Assembly: GCA_003646405.1 (NCBI GenBank)
Contig: QNFR01000014.1
Coordinates: 1 to 37,813 of the forward strand
DNA: 37,813 bases
DNA from: Gammaproteobacteria bacterium
GTDB taxonomy: Bacteria > Pseudomonadota > Gammaproteobacteria > Pseudomonadales > Halieaceae
Reading direction: 5' to 3'
Position numbers and translations under genes: made by a program. The notes beneath the pieces are model-generated. The model saw only the letters and a program-made list of their open reading frames with translations, had not been told where the DNA came from and made no database searches. Shown in pieces: positions 26,717-36,515 of the stretch; the stretch's first letter is position 1; the number at the start of each line of letters is the position of its first letter.

Positions 26717-27772
26717 TTAGTGGATATTGCCTTTAATCAGCGCCAGCAGATCCTGCTCGTCGCGTTTGTCAAAGGACTGCGAATCGTCCTGTGGCAGCAA
26801 GCGTATGATGACCGCCGGCTCATCCTGCGTTGTCATGGTTACCAGGAACTTCTGCCCGGCCATGGGGTGGTCCTCATCGCTATCCCACAGCCAGTCCATC
26901 CAGCCGGCCTCTTCCTGCGCATTTGGGCCAAGGAAACGCACGTAGTAATTACCACCACTGCGATCACGGTCGGTAATTTCAAAGGTGGACTTTTCCAGGG
27001 CACGGCCCAGCGATGCCCAGGCGCGGTCATAGGGCAGGGCCAGCCGGATATAGGTATAACCCTCCGGCGCTTCCTGCATGGATATCTTGCCGCTGGCGCT
27101 GATGCCCTGCTCGGCGATCATGGATACCGGCGCAGAATCGGCACTGTTAGCCAGGAATTGCGCTACCGCACGCAGCATTTCATCCGCCTGCTCCGCGTTG
27201 TCGGATTCAGCCGGCCAACTGTTCAGTTCGCCCGCCTGGTCCATCTGCAACACGTGTAACTCACTGGTGCCACGCTGCACGCCCTGGTCCATACGAAAGC
27301 GGTAGCGGCTGGCCATGGGCTGCCCCTCCATCGTCAACCAGCCGGTTTCCATGATGCCAGCTCGGGCATCGACCCGCGCCACCTGGATGCCGGATGCGGC
27401 CAGAAAGCTGCGTACCTGCGGCCAAACCTGGCCGGGTGCGACGGCTATCAACGCCCAATTCTCATCACCGAGCCTCTGGATCCGGACTATATCTTCCCCG
27501 GCTCCGGCGACCAGTGGCGCCGGCCTAGGCACTGCGAACTCACCGGCCAGCAGCAGATCATCATGCACCGGCGGTATGGGATAGGTTTCGCGCAAAGCTC
27601 CGCTATCCTTGCCCTCGGGTACACGCAATACGGGTGTTTCCGGGGCTTTCTTGTAATCCTCGGACTTATCGCGAAACATGCCCTTGTCACCAAACAGGTA
27701 GCCACAGCCGGTACACGCCAGCAACAGGGTGGCCAGCAGGGTAGTTCTCACCGTTTTAACCGACATCGCCAT
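26717..27772 (-). CDS. bamC: BamC, outer-membrane assembly lipoprotein
   Basis: Accessory lipoprotein of the BAM complex; BamA is encoded elsewhere in this window. The protein has 351 residues from the ATG at 27770-27772, whose A is the last base of the dapA stop (TGATG). A lipoprotein signal ends near LLLACTGC (Cys20 or Cys23). GDKGMFRDKSEDYKKAPE, then LRVPEG, is the conserved N-terminal stretch that in E. coli wraps BamD. Two helix-grip domains follow (about 105-215 and 230-345). The dapA-bamC order is the standard gammaproteobacterial one. Confidence 0.92.
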   Translation of the reverse strand: MAMSVKTVRTTLLATLLLACTGCGYLFGDKGMFRDKSEDYKKAPETPVLRVPEGKDSGALRETYPIPPVHDDLLLAGEFAVPRPAPLVAGAGEDIVRIQRLGDENWALIAVAPGQVWPQVRSFLAASGIQVARVDARAGIMETGWLTMEGQPMASRYRFRMDQGVQRGTSELHVLQMDQAGELNSWPAESDNAEQADEMLRAVAQFLANSADSAPVSMIAEQGISASGKISMQEAPEGYTYIRLALPYDRAWASLGRALEKSTFEITDRDRSGGNYYVRFLGPNAQEEAGWMDWLWDSDEDHPMAGQKFLVTMTTQDEPAVIIRLLPQDDSQSFDKRDEQDLLALIKGNIH

Positions 27773-28644
27773 CAAACTCCCGCCGCCTCCATCGCTGCCA
27801 AAACAGCCGGGTGATACTGCTCATCCAGAGTGGTCAGGGGCAGGCGCATTCCCTCCTCAATCAAACCGCGGTGCTGCAGGGCCCACTTGACGGGAATCGG
27901 ATTGGCCTCCAGGAACAAAGCCTTGTTCAGTGCTTCAAGACGTGAATTGATCGCCTCTGCACCCGTTCTGTCACCGGCCAGGGCGAGGCGACATAACGCG
28001 ACCATCAACGCCGGTGCGATATTAGACGTCACGGAAATATTACCGTGGCCCCCGGCCAGTATCAGCTCCATGGCGGTCGGATCATCTCCGGAATAGATGG
28101 CGATGGTCTGGCCACAGCGTTCAATCAACTCGCGCCCGCGCGCCAGGTCACCGGTGGCATCCTTGATGCCGGAGATATTATCCAGGTCCGCCAGTCGCAG
28201 CACTGTGTCGTTGCTCATATCCACGCTGGTACGGCCGGGTACATTGTAGAGAATCTGGGGAATTGCGACCGCCTCGGCAATGGCCTTGAAATGTTCATAC
28301 AAGCCGCGCTGGGTGGGCCGATTGTAATAAGGCGTCACCAACAGACAGGCATTCGCTCCCGCTGCGGCAGCCGCCCGGGTGAGTTCTATGGCCTCCGCGG
28401 TGGAGTTGGAGCCCGTACCTGCCACCACCGGTATACGGCCAGCGACATGCGCCACGCAATGTTTGATAACCTCACAATGTTCAGGAACGCTGAGAGTAGC
28501 GCTCTCGCCTGTCGTACCCACCGCCACGATGGCGGCGGTACCCGCCTCCAGGTGCAGATCAAGGAGGCGTTCCAGGCCAGCCCAGTCGACACTGCCATCG
28601 GCGTGCATGGGGGTAACCAGGGCGACAATACTGCCGGTAATCAT
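27772..28644 (-). CDS. dapA: DapA, 4-hydroxy-tetrahydrodipicolinate synthase
   Basis: Condenses pyruvate with aspartate semialdehyde, the first committed step toward diaminopimelate and lysine. I chose the ATG at 28642-28644 (290 residues; E. coli 292), with GGAGA 7 nt upstream; an earlier in-frame start adds 13 odd residues. The Schiff-base Lys161 is in GIKDATGDL. Thr44, Thr45 and Tyr133 of the catalytic triad and Arg138 of the substrate site are all present (AVGTTGES, ILYNVPGRTS). It overlaps bamC by one base. Confidence 0.97.
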   Translation of the reverse strand: MITGSIVALVTPMHADGSVDWAGLERLLDLHLEAGTAAIVAVGTTGESATLSVPEHCEVIKHCVAHVAGRIPVVAGTGSNSTAEAIELTRAAAAAGANACLLVTPYYNRPTQRGLYEHFKAIAEAVAIPQILYNVPGRTSVDMSNDTVLRLADLDNISGIKDATGDLARGRELIERCGQTIAIYSGDDPTAMELILAGGHGNISVTSNIAPALMVALCRLALAGDRTGAEAINSRLEALNKALFLEANPIPVKWALQHRGLIEEGMRLPLTTLDEQYHPAVLAAMEAAGV

Positions 28645-28711
28645 GTGTAATCTCCGAAAAAAATCAATTGGGCGCGGGTCCACCGCCTACTTACCCCAGG
28701 GGAAGTCCGCC

Positions 28712-28739
28712 ATTATCCATGACAACAGCCGGATAACAA
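28712..28739 (-). promoter_or_regulatory. dapA promoter
   Basis: On the minus strand, TTGTTA (28734-28739) and GATAAT (28712-28717) are 16 bp apart, matching the sigma-70 consensus at 4 of 6 and 5 of 6 positions. The predicted start is near 28705, giving a leader of about 60 nt to the dapA ATG. Confidence 0.55.
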
Positions 28740-28802
28740 CCAAATTGGGCTAAAATCAAGCACGCAAGCCTGCCGGCGATGGTAATACTGGAGACCATTA
28801 TC

Positions 28803-29321
28803 ATGACATACCGAAAGATTTTCGGCCTGACACTGGCACTGTGGGCTCTGTGGACCACCCCGGGCGCTCTGGGTCAGGATAATGTGCGCATCGGGGAACT
28901 GTCCAATACGGACCTGCAGTATATGGCGCAACAACGTGCCACCCTGGACGACCTGGCCACGAGAAACTTCGGCCGCCCGTTCAACGGCGACAGGGATAAC
29001 GATCTGGCACTGCTGCAGGCATTGCTGGACAAACGCCTGGTGCGCCCGGACCAGACCCGGGAATTGCAGGCCATGGGCGTCATCATGGGCGACCTGCTGG
29101 CCGCTGATCTGGGCTTGCACTGGGTGATTTATGAAGACAGGATGGGGCGTAGTCGCGCCCTGCGCTATAAGCAGAGTGATGAGTACCTGTTCCCCATGAC
29201 CATGATTTCCAGGCGCCAGGAGTCAGACAACCATACCCCGGTGACCGCAATCTACCAGAAAGCCTACGATATCATGGCCGCCGCAGCAGGGCGTCATGGT
29301 TCGCGCACGGAGGCCCGCTGA
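28803..29321 (+). CDS. Secreted DUF3806-like protein
   Basis: A protein of 172 residues with an N-terminal signal peptide (TYRKIFGLTLALWALW..., likely cut after Gly24), so probably periplasmic. The second half has the pattern MGVIMGDLLAADLGLHWVI, then EDRMGRSRALRY and YLFPMTMISRRQE. I associate this with DUF3806, whose function is unknown. I chose the ATG at 28803, with GGAG 9 nt upstream; an earlier ATG would spoil the signal peptide. It stands alone between divergent dapA and convergent sppA, 16 nt from the sppA stop. Confidence 0.75.
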   Translation: MTYRKIFGLTLALWALWTTPGALGQDNVRIGELSNTDLQYMAQQRATLDDLATRNFGRPFNGDRDNDLALLQALLDKRLVRPDQTRELQAMGVIMGDLLAADLGLHWVIYEDRMGRSRALRYKQSDEYLFPMTMISRRQESDNHTPVTAIYQKAYDIMAAAAGRHGSRTEAR

Positions 29322-29337
29322 AGAAAGGCGATAATGC

Positions 29338-31185
29338 CTAGGGGATAATCCCGCAGGCGACACAACGCAGGTAAATGTGCTTGGGGTCCTGCAGGCCGGC
29401 TATTTCCCCGGCGGCCCGTGCCACCGGTTGCAACAATGCTGACAGGGTGGCGCCGGCTGTGGATTGAGTCCATACACCCAGGCTGCCTACCCTGTCCGCC
29501 AGCTGCTGCATCAAGATGTCCCTGGGTGAGCGCGGCAGTTCCACGTAATCGACCTTGTAATCCTCCATCCCGGCCCGCGCAGCGGCTGCGGCAATGGCGT
29601 CATCCAGGCTGCCCAGGCCATCGACCAGACCGACCTTTAGCGCATCGGGGGCACTCCATACCCGGCCCTGCGCCAGGGGGTCCACCTCATCCAGGCTCAT
29701 ATCCCGGCCATCGGCTACAATCTGCACAAAACTGTTGTAAGCGAACTGCACTCCGTTATTGATGGCCACCACCAACTCGGGGTTGAGAGGACGATCCAGC
29801 CGCAGGGAACCTGCCAGCGCTGTGGTACCCACCCCGTCAGTGGAAATACCCAAACGCTGCAGCAATAGCTCGAAGGTGGGGAAGGCGGCAAATACCCCAA
29901 TACTGCCGGTAATGGTGGAGGGAGTCGCCCAGATCTCATCCGCTTCGGCGGCAATATAGTAGCCCCCGGAGGCGGCAACAGCGCCCATGGATACCACCAC
30001 CGGTATGCCCATCGCCCTGGCGTGGAGCATCTGCTGGCGAATGATTTCCGAGGCGAACATGCTGCCGCCGCCGCTGTTTATCCGCAATACAATCGCCTTC
30101 ACGCCATCCCGCTCTGCCGTGTCGCGAATCAGGTGTGCCAGAGAGTCGCCTCCAATCGTGCCGGGAGCCTGCTCTCCGGGCAGCATATTGCCCTGCGCGG
30201 TAATGACCGCAACGCGGTCGCCTTTCACGCCGGTCAACGATACAGGCCGCTTGCGTGAAACATAGCGCTCAAACGTGATTGCCTCATACAAACCGTCTTC
30301 GTTGCTGGCACCCACCAGTTCACTGAGGTAGTCATTGGCCTCACTGCGACTGAGCAGCTTATCCACTAATCCGGCCTGCAGGGCCGTCCGGGCAGAATCA
30401 CCGCCCTGCTCCGCCAGGCGCTGGGCGAAGTTGTTCACGTAGCCATCAATCGCTCCGGGAGACAGTTCGCGCCGCGCCTCTACAATAGAGGTGTACTGGT
30501 CCCAGAGCACCTGTAACCAGCGCCCGGTCAGCTCCTTCTCCCCCGGGGACATGTCGTCGCGCGTGACCGGCTCCATTGCCGATTTATGCTCGCCGACCCG
30601 AAATACATGCACGTTCACGGAAATCTTTTCCAGCGCCTCCCGAAAATAATTGCGATAGCTGCTGTAGCCCTCCAGGGCGACACCTCCCAGCGGGTGTACA
30701 ATCACCGAATCCGCATGACTGGCCAGCAAATACTGATCCTGGGTGAAATAATCCCCCACCGCGACAATCGGTTTGCCACTCTCGCGAAAAGACTCCAGTG
30801 CCACCACAATCTCCTGGGTCTTGCTGATGCCTATATGCATGAGATCATCCAACTCCATCACCAGCGAGTTTATCCGGGGATCGTCCCTGGCGTAATCGAT
30901 AGCCTCAATGACATCGTGCAACAACACCTCGTGGTCCGAGGGGGAAGGCTTACCCAACAGTGCCTGCAGAGGTTCAACCTGCGATTTCTGGTCAACCACA
31001 GAGCCCGCAAGATTGAGCAGTAACGCCGCGCGTTCGGGTAAAGGCTCGGGCGTACCCCCAATGTAAACAAAGTAAATGACGGCGATCATCAGCAGGAAGA
31101 AGATGTTGGAAAGAGCCAGCCTGATGCGGGTTAAACCGTTCCAGATTGCAGAAAACACCCGGCGCGGCAGGGAGGGTTTACTCAT
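29338..31185 (-). CDS. sppA: SppA, signal peptide peptidase (protease IV, long form)
   Basis: Inner-membrane serine protease that degrades cleaved signal peptides. The protein has 615 residues (E. coli 618), the tandem-domain long form. One membrane anchor lies at about residues 25-42. The general base is Lys201 (VGEHKSAMEP) in the first half, and the nucleophile is Ser406 (AVAASGGYY) in the second, as in the enteric enzyme. RINSGGGSMFASE and TGSIGVF are conserved around the active site. GGAG lies 7 nt before the ATG. It follows the DUF2069 gene by 20 nt and is probably the last gene of the arsC-wrbA-DUF2069-sppA run. Confidence 0.95.
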   Translation of the reverse strand: MSKPSLPRRVFSAIWNGLTRIRLALSNIFFLLMIAVIYFVYIGGTPEPLPERAALLLNLAGSVVDQKSQVEPLQALLGKPSPSDHEVLLHDVIEAIDYARDDPRINSLVMELDDLMHIGISKTQEIVVALESFRESGKPIVAVGDYFTQDQYLLASHADSVIVHPLGGVALEGYSSYRNYFREALEKISVNVHVFRVGEHKSAMEPVTRDDMSPGEKELTGRWLQVLWDQYTSIVEARRELSPGAIDGYVNNFAQRLAEQGGDSARTALQAGLVDKLLSRSEANDYLSELVGASNEDGLYEAITFERYVSRKRPVSLTGVKGDRVAVITAQGNMLPGEQAPGTIGGDSLAHLIRDTAERDGVKAIVLRINSGGGSMFASEIIRQQMLHARAMGIPVVVSMGAVAASGGYYIAAEADEIWATPSTITGSIGVFAAFPTFELLLQRLGISTDGVGTTALAGSLRLDRPLNPELVVAINNGVQFAYNSFVQIVADGRDMSLDEVDPLAQGRVWSAPDALKVGLVDGLGSLDDAIAAAAARAGMEDYKVDYVELPRSPRDILMQQLADRVGSLGVWTQSTAGATLSALLQPVARAAGEIAGLQDPKHIYLRCVACGIIP

Positions 31186-31205
31186 AGTTATTCTCCGGCG
31201 TCGGC

Positions 31206-32508
<1,303 letters not shown>

Positions 32509-32543
32509 GGTCTACTCCGAAAGGCGATATGAATCAGCGGCGC

Positions 32544-32552
32544 AGTATAGCA
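32544..32552 (-). promoter_or_regulatory. Extended -10 promoter of the arsC run
   Basis: On the minus strand TGCTATACT matches the extended -10 consensus (TGn then TATACT, one mismatch). The -35 region is weak, as is common with extended -10 promoters. The predicted start is near 32537, about 29 nt before the arsC ATG. Confidence 0.55.
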
Positions 32553-32607
32553 AATCAAATGGGTAGGTCTTGATGGCACATACTTAAGTAATGCTAGTGT
32601 AGTACGG

Positions 32608-32713
32608 GTCCCGCTGCACGGCGCGTAGGTAGCTGCTTGCGGGGATTTTTTGCCTTGTAAAGGCGTGGGGTTCCAACTGAACAAGGCAAAAAACCTCCCG
32701 CAAGCAGCGGGAC
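32608..32713. repeat. Palindromic intergenic element with terminal inverted repeats
   Basis: The outer arms GTCCCGCTGC (32608-32617) and GCAGCGGGAC (32704-32713) are perfect 10-bp inverted repeats. The inner arms at 32632-32657 and 32682-32708 match over 26-27 bases with about two differences (GCTGCTTGCGGGG...TTGCCTTG against its complement), around a 24-nt loop. The right ends of both arms share GCAGC, so two pairings compete. It holds no ORF and sits between divergent arsC and yihY. REP/REPIN-like or MITE-like origin is inferred. The inner stem also has A/T-run edges that could stop transcription. Confidence 0.75.
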
Positions 32714-32774
32714 GTGCGCACTTTCACCCTAAATCAGTATTACTCAGACCTGACCCGCTCCCTGGCAATCGTGC

Positions 32775-32780
32775 CATAAT
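32775..32780 (+). promoter_or_regulatory. Candidate -10 for yihY, leaderless
   Basis: CATAAT lies 6 bp before the yihY ATG (32787), so transcription would begin at or next to the start codon. The best -35-like block, CTGACC, is about 19 bp upstream, slightly too far. No Shine-Dalgarno is seen. Confidence 0.35.
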
Positions 32781-32786
32781 GCGCTT

Positions 32787-34016
32787 ATGGATTTCGTCAC
32801 AACCAAATTGCGCGAGTTCTGGCGGCGCACTCGCTATCTATTTTTCCGTTTCTCGGCAGATCGCTGCTCGGAAAATGCGGCGGCGCTGACTTACATGAGT
32901 CTGTTCGCCCTGGTGCCCCTGCTAACGGTGCTGTACACCATGGCTTCAGCCATACCGACCTTCCAGGGTGTGGAATCCCAGATACAGGATTTCCTGTTTG
33001 AACACCTGATGCCCGCCAGCAGCCTGGAGATTCAGGACTACCTCGACGATTTTTCCCGCCAGGCCAAGAACCTGACCGGGCCCGGCATCATCTTCCTGCT
33101 GGTGACCGCGGTGCTGATGCTGCGCAACATCGAGAAAGCCTTCAATATGATCTGGCGAGCCAGGGAAAACCGCGGCGCGGTATCCAGTTTCGTGCTGTAC
33201 TGGGCAATATTGACCCTGGCGCCTATAACCATAGGCCTGGCGTTGGGTATTAGCACCTATCTTTCTTCATTCGCCAACGTACTGGACGAATTCGACATCA
33301 TCGGGGCCAAGGTTTTCCTGCTGAAGTCAACTCCCCTGCTACTCAGCACAGCCGGTTTCAGCCTGCTCTACGCTGCCGTTCCCAATTGCCGCGTACCGTT
33401 CAAACATGCCCTCATCGGCGGTTTCGTCACGGCGCTGGCCTTTCATATCGCCCGCTCGATATTCACCGATTTAATGGTGGGCTCCAGCTTCACCTTCATT
33501 TACGGTGCTTTTGCTGTCGTGCCCCTGTTCCTGCTGTGGATTTTCGTATCCTGGATCATCGTATTAATGGGAGGAATACTGGTGCACAGCCTGTCGGCCT
33601 ACCAGAGTACCGAGCAGGCCAATCGCCCTACGGTGTTAAAGGCCCTCGATGTGCTCTTCCTGTTCTGGCAAAAACAGAAATCAGGTAAAACCGTGCGGGA
33701 AATCGAACTGCTCAACAACAGGCACTCGGTGATCAGGGGACTCGACAGTGAAACCTGGCGAGAAGTGCGCGACGTATTTATACAAAAGAAAGTGATTACC
33801 CAGAACGACAAAGGGCACTACCTGCTGAGCCGTGACCTGCACACAATCAAGTTCTGGCAGCTCAAAGAATGGGTCAATGACGAACAGCCCCTGGACAAGG
33901 AAGATATCGCGGCGTACATGGACTGGCAGGGAGACGCCTACCGTCTGCTGCGTGATCAACGCACAGATCAGCGGAAAATACTGGACACCAACCTGGTCGA
34001 GTTGTTTTCCCAGTGA
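32787..34016 (+). CDS. yihY: YihY family inner-membrane protein
   Basis: A protein of 409 residues of the YihY/virulence factor BrkB family (once annotated RNase BN in error). Six membrane segments are visible between about residues 33 and 270. Family hallmarks: ENAAALTYMSLFALVPLLTVLYT, with the early polar helix, and later FTFIYGAFAVVPLFLLWIFVSW. A cytoplasmic tail of about 130 residues follows, with a winged-helix-like look (REIELLNNRHSVIRGLDSE). Function is unknown. It diverges from arsC and overlaps the TlpA-like gene by 4 nt. The neighbourhood wrbA-arsC-yihY-thioredoxin recurs in Pseudomonas (from memory). Confidence 0.92.
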   Translation: MDFVTTKLREFWRRTRYLFFRFSADRCSENAAALTYMSLFALVPLLTVLYTMASAIPTFQGVESQIQDFLFEHLMPASSLEIQDYLDDFSRQAKNLTGPGIIFLLVTAVLMLRNIEKAFNMIWRARENRGAVSSFVLYWAILTLAPITIGLALGISTYLSSFANVLDEFDIIGAKVFLLKSTPLLLSTAGFSLLYAAVPNCRVPFKHALIGGFVTALAFHIARSIFTDLMVGSSFTFIYGAFAVVPLFLLWIFVSWIIVLMGGILVHSLSAYQSTEQANRPTVLKALDVLFLFWQKQKSGKTVREIELLNNRHSVIRGLDSETWREVRDVFIQKKVITQNDKGHYLLSRDLHTIKFWQLKEWVNDEQPLDKEDIAAYMDWQGDAYRLLRDQRTDQRKILDTNLVELFSQ

Positions 34017-34459
34017 AATACCTTGCCTGCCTGGCGTTGACACTGGCGCTCACTGCCTGTGGTGGAGGCAGTGGAGCGTCGGATTCAATGAATCTCGAGC
34101 AGTTGCACGGCCAGTGGGTTGTGATCAACTATTGGGCACAGTGGTGTAAACCCTGCATCAAGGAAATTCCTGAACTGAATAATCTCAACCGGCAGTACCG
34201 GCAGGTTACCGTACTGGGAGTAAACTACGACGGCGCCACCGGGCAGGAGCTTGAGCAGCAACTGGAGAAACTGGGCATCGCATTTGCCACGCTGCCCGAT
34301 GATCCGGCCAGACAACTCGGGGCTCCCAGACCCGTAGTATTACCGACGACATTGATCCTGGACCCCGGTGGTCATCTCAGCGCTACCCTGATCGGCCCAC
34401 AAACGCTGGAATCCCTGGCACTGGCCACCGGGCAGGCCGCGGCGGCGCCCGCCCGATGA
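34013..34459 (+). CDS. TlpA/ResA-like thioredoxin-fold lipoprotein
   Basis: A protein of 148 residues. The signal peptide ends in the lipobox LTAC (Cys16), followed by a Gly/Ser linker, so it is a likely lipoprotein with a periplasmic redox domain. The active site is WCKPC (Cys45 and Cys48) in NYWAQWCKPCIKEIPELN, and the cis-Pro is in VLPTTLILDP. It probably works as a thiol reductant or in cytochrome c or general disulfide handling; no cytochrome genes are adjacent. The GTG start overlaps the yihY stop by 4 nt. Confidence 0.88.
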   Translation: MKYLACLALTLALTACGGGSGASDSMNLEQLHGQWVVINYWAQWCKPCIKEIPELNNLNRQYRQVTVLGVNYDGATGQELEQQLEKLGIAFATLPDDPARQLGAPRPVVLPTTLILDPGGHLSATLIGPQTLESLALATGQAAAAPAR

Positions 34460-34520
34460 CTGACTGGAGGCGCAAGGCACTGCCCGCGATAGCAAGTTTC
34501 CTGGCGTGACGAACACAGAC

Positions 34521-34545
34521 AAAAAAACCGACCCATGGGGTCGGT
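34521..34545 (-). terminator. Minus-strand intrinsic terminator without an intact gene
   Basis: On the minus strand ACCGACCC, a 3-nt loop region and GGGTCGGT form an 8-bp stem followed by seven T. On the plus strand the hairpin is followed by ATACAGAG, so it does not fit as a terminator of the TlpA-like gene. No intact minus-strand gene lies between it and cysK. Confidence 0.75.
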
Positions 34546-34565
34546 ATACAGAGATAGAGCCTCTC

Positions 34566-34664
34566 TTAAGTGGGGTATGAGACCTGGACAGAATCCAGAA
34601 TGACAGTGCCCAAACCTCCCACCACAAACGTGGCGACACCGTCACTGATAAATGAGACTGCGTG
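34566..34664 (-). pseudogene. Possible 3' remnant of a lost gene
   Basis: This frame of 32 codons between TAG (34665-34667) and TAA (34566-34568) reads, in part, FISDGVATFVVGGLGTV and LDSVQVSYPT, which looks like real beta-rich protein. The terminator at 34521-34545 follows 20 nt after its stop, as for a genuine gene end. Upstream the frame breaks at the TAG and there is a run of nine T (34689-34697). Within the 354-bp gap from 34460 to 34813 I see nothing else coding. Chance is a real alternative. Confidence 0.25.
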
Positions 34665-34813
34665 CTACACCAAAGGTTCCAACAAATCCAAAAAAAAACT
34701 GAAAAGCTGCACCTCGCCCCGCGACCATCCACGTAATTGAATAATGGACAGGAATACAAAGGGGTACTAGTCTTGTCTGGCCCGGGAGCCGGGATAACGA
34801 TAAGGAATCGAGC

Positions 34814-35794
34814 ATGAGCATACTCTACCAGGACAACGCACAGACCATCGGGGGTACACCCCTGGTCAAGATCAACCACATCAGTGACGGCAACATTTAC
34901 GTCAAAGTGGAGAGTCGCAACCCCGCCATGTCCGTCAAATGCCGCATCGGCTACAACATGGTCATGACGGCGGAGCGCGATGGCAGCCTCAAGCCCGGTA
35001 TGACCATCGTCGAACCCACCAGCGGCAATACCGGTATCGCCCTGGCCTTCGTCGCCGCGGCCAGGGGCTACGGCTGTATCCTGACCATGCCCAATACTAT
35101 GAGCCTGGAACGGCGCATGCTGATGAAGGCCCTGGGGGCACAAATCATCCTCACTGATGGTGCCAGGGGAATTCCTGCGGCCATCCAGGCGGCGGAGGAT
35201 ATCATCGCCTCGGATCCAGGCAAGCACTGGGGGCCACACCAGTTCGAAAATCCAGCCAATCCCGCCATCCATGAACAAACGACCGGCCCGGAAATCTGGG
35301 ATGACACTGATGGCCAGGTCGACATCCTGGTGTCGGGGGTCGGCACTGGCGGTACCCTCACCGGTATTGCCAGATACCTGAAACAGACACGGGGCAAGCC
35401 CGTACACGTGGTCGCAGTGGAGCCCGACTCCACCACCATGATCACCGCCGCAAAAGCGGGCGGGGAGCCCAGCCACGCCCCGCACAAGATTCAGGGCATC
35501 GGTGCCGGCTTTGTCCCCGCCAACCTGGACCTGGCCATGGTGGACGCGGTAGAGCAGGTCTCCAGTGAGGACGCGATGGCCTGGGCCCACAAGCTAATGC
35601 AGCAGGAGGGAATCCTGGCGGGAGTGTCCTGCGGTGCCGCCATGGCGATCGCCCACCGGGTATCACAGCAGGAAGAGCACCGGGGCAAGATGATCGTCGC
35701 TATCCTGCCCGACTCGGGTGAACGCTACCTCAGTTCCCCCTTGTTCGCGGAAAGCTTCTCCGACAACGAAATGGTACAGGCTACCGTCAGTTAA
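34814..35794 (+). CDS. cysK: CysK, O-acetylserine sulfhydrylase A
   Basis: PLP enzyme that makes cysteine from O-acetylserine and sulfide. The protein has 326 residues (E. coli 323). The PLP Lys42 is in [12 protein letters not shown]; the substrate loop TSGNTG is at 69-74. [12 protein letters not shown] binds the PLP phosphate, and [17 protein letters not shown] and GERYLSS follow. The residues around Lys42 and the loop match CysK rather than CysM. The usual GISSGAA is GVSCGAA here. AAGGA lies about 8 nt before the ATG. It appears monocistronic, with a leader rich in short palindromes but no site I can name. Confidence 0.95.
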   Translation: MSILYQDNAQTIGGTPLVKINHISDGNIYVKVESRNPAMSVKCRIGYNMVMTAERDGSLKPGMTIVEPTSGNTGIALAFVAAARGYGCILTMPNTMSLERRMLMKALGAQIILTDGARGIPAAIQAAEDIIASDPGKHWGPHQFENPANPAIHEQTTGPEIWDDTDGQVDILVSGVGTGGTLTGIARYLKQTRGKPVHVVAVEPDSTTMITAAKAGGEPSHAPHKIQGIGAGFVPANLDLAMVDAVEQVSSEDAMAWAHKLMQQEGILAGVSCGAAMAIAHRVSQQEEHRGKMIVAILPDSGERYLSSPLFAESFSDNEMVQATVS

Positions 35795-35901
35795 TAACGC
35801 GTGATGGTAGTACCACCGGCCGGCCTTAAAGAATAAGGCTATCCACCTCGCTCAGGGTGGGCATGCACTGTGCGGGTAAATCGCGCAAATCCCGGGGTAT
35901 A

Positions 35902-36480
35902 TCAGCTGCGCTCTGTGAGTAGTAGCAGGCGCCTCTTCACCTGCGGCCAGTCCTGGTCGATGACGCTGAAGTAGACCGAATCGCGCACGTAATCACCCTG
36001 CACGATCATGTGATTGCGCAACACACCCTCCCGCGTAGCGCCCATCCGCTCCAGGGCGCGCTGGGAGCGGGCGTTGCGCTCGTCGGCCTTGAATTCCACC
36101 CTGACACAACCCAGACGCTCAAAAGCGTGGGACAGCAGCAACAGTTTCACCTGCGTATTGACACCAGTACGCTGCCACTCCTGGCCCAGCCAGGTCCAAC
36201 CGATCTCCAGGGAGCGGTGCTCCGGGCAGACATGCAGGTAGCGGGTACTGCCCACGACTTTGTCCTTGCCTGACTCCACAATGGCGAAAACCAACTGCGC
36301 GGAATCCTCCAGCGCCTCGTCTATCCATTGCCGGGTATCGGCCAGGTCGATAAAACAGGATCTTGGCAAATAAATCCAGTCCGCGGCGACTCGACCACGG
36401 TTGTACAGACCCTGGGCGTGACCCTGTGACAGGGGTTCCAGCCGCACGCCTTCGCCGCTCAGCACGAGTGGTTTGACCAT
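35902..36480 (-). CDS. RimJ/RimL-type GNAT acetyltransferase
   Basis: An N-acetyltransferase of 192 residues using acetyl-CoA. VRLEPLSQGHAQGL opens the fold and VVGSTRYLHVCPEHRSLEIGWTWLG (given here only as VVGSTRYL and EIGWTWLG) is the core. GQEWQRTGVNTQVKLLLL is the acetyl-CoA loop region, with QRTG in place of the usual Q/RxxGxG/A, and FKADERNARSQRALERMGA is the RimJ/RimL C-terminal helix. The substrate could be a protein N-terminus or a small amine; sequence does not say. It lies 35 nt after qor and is probably co-transcribed with it. The 107-bp gap to cysK holds only a small hairpin. Confidence 0.88.
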   Translation of the reverse strand: MVKPLVLSGEGVRLEPLSQGHAQGLYNRGRVAADWIYLPRSCFIDLADTRQWIDEALEDSAQLVFAIVESGKDKVVGSTRYLHVCPEHRSLEIGWTWLGQEWQRTGVNTQVKLLLLSHAFERLGCVRVEFKADERNARSQRALERMGATREGVLRNHMIVQGDYVRDSVYFSVIDQDWPQVKRRLLLLTERS

Positions 36481-36515
36481 TGGCGGTATTTCCCCAATGC
36501 TGATATGTCCGGCGT

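Noticed and set aside
34600-34740. A 46-residue basic ORF on the plus strand before cysK
   Set aside because: It has no ribosome site, has a Lys-rich stretch from an A-run, and lies opposite the frame that looks more protein-like.
34546-34800. A CsrA/RsmA-sponge small RNA on the minus strand
   Set aside because: GGA motifs occur about five times, which is not clearly above chance, and they are not placed in repeated hairpin loops.
34340-35590. A 416-codon minus-strand frame opposite cysK
   Set aside because: It is antisense to a clear CysK, its translation is low in conserved pattern, and it crosses the cysK promoter and a terminator. Long antisense frames are expected in GC-rich genes.
35823-35839. 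Hairpin GCCTTA/TAAGGC after cysK
   Set aside because: The stem is only 6 bp and has no T-run on either strand, so I did not call it a terminator.
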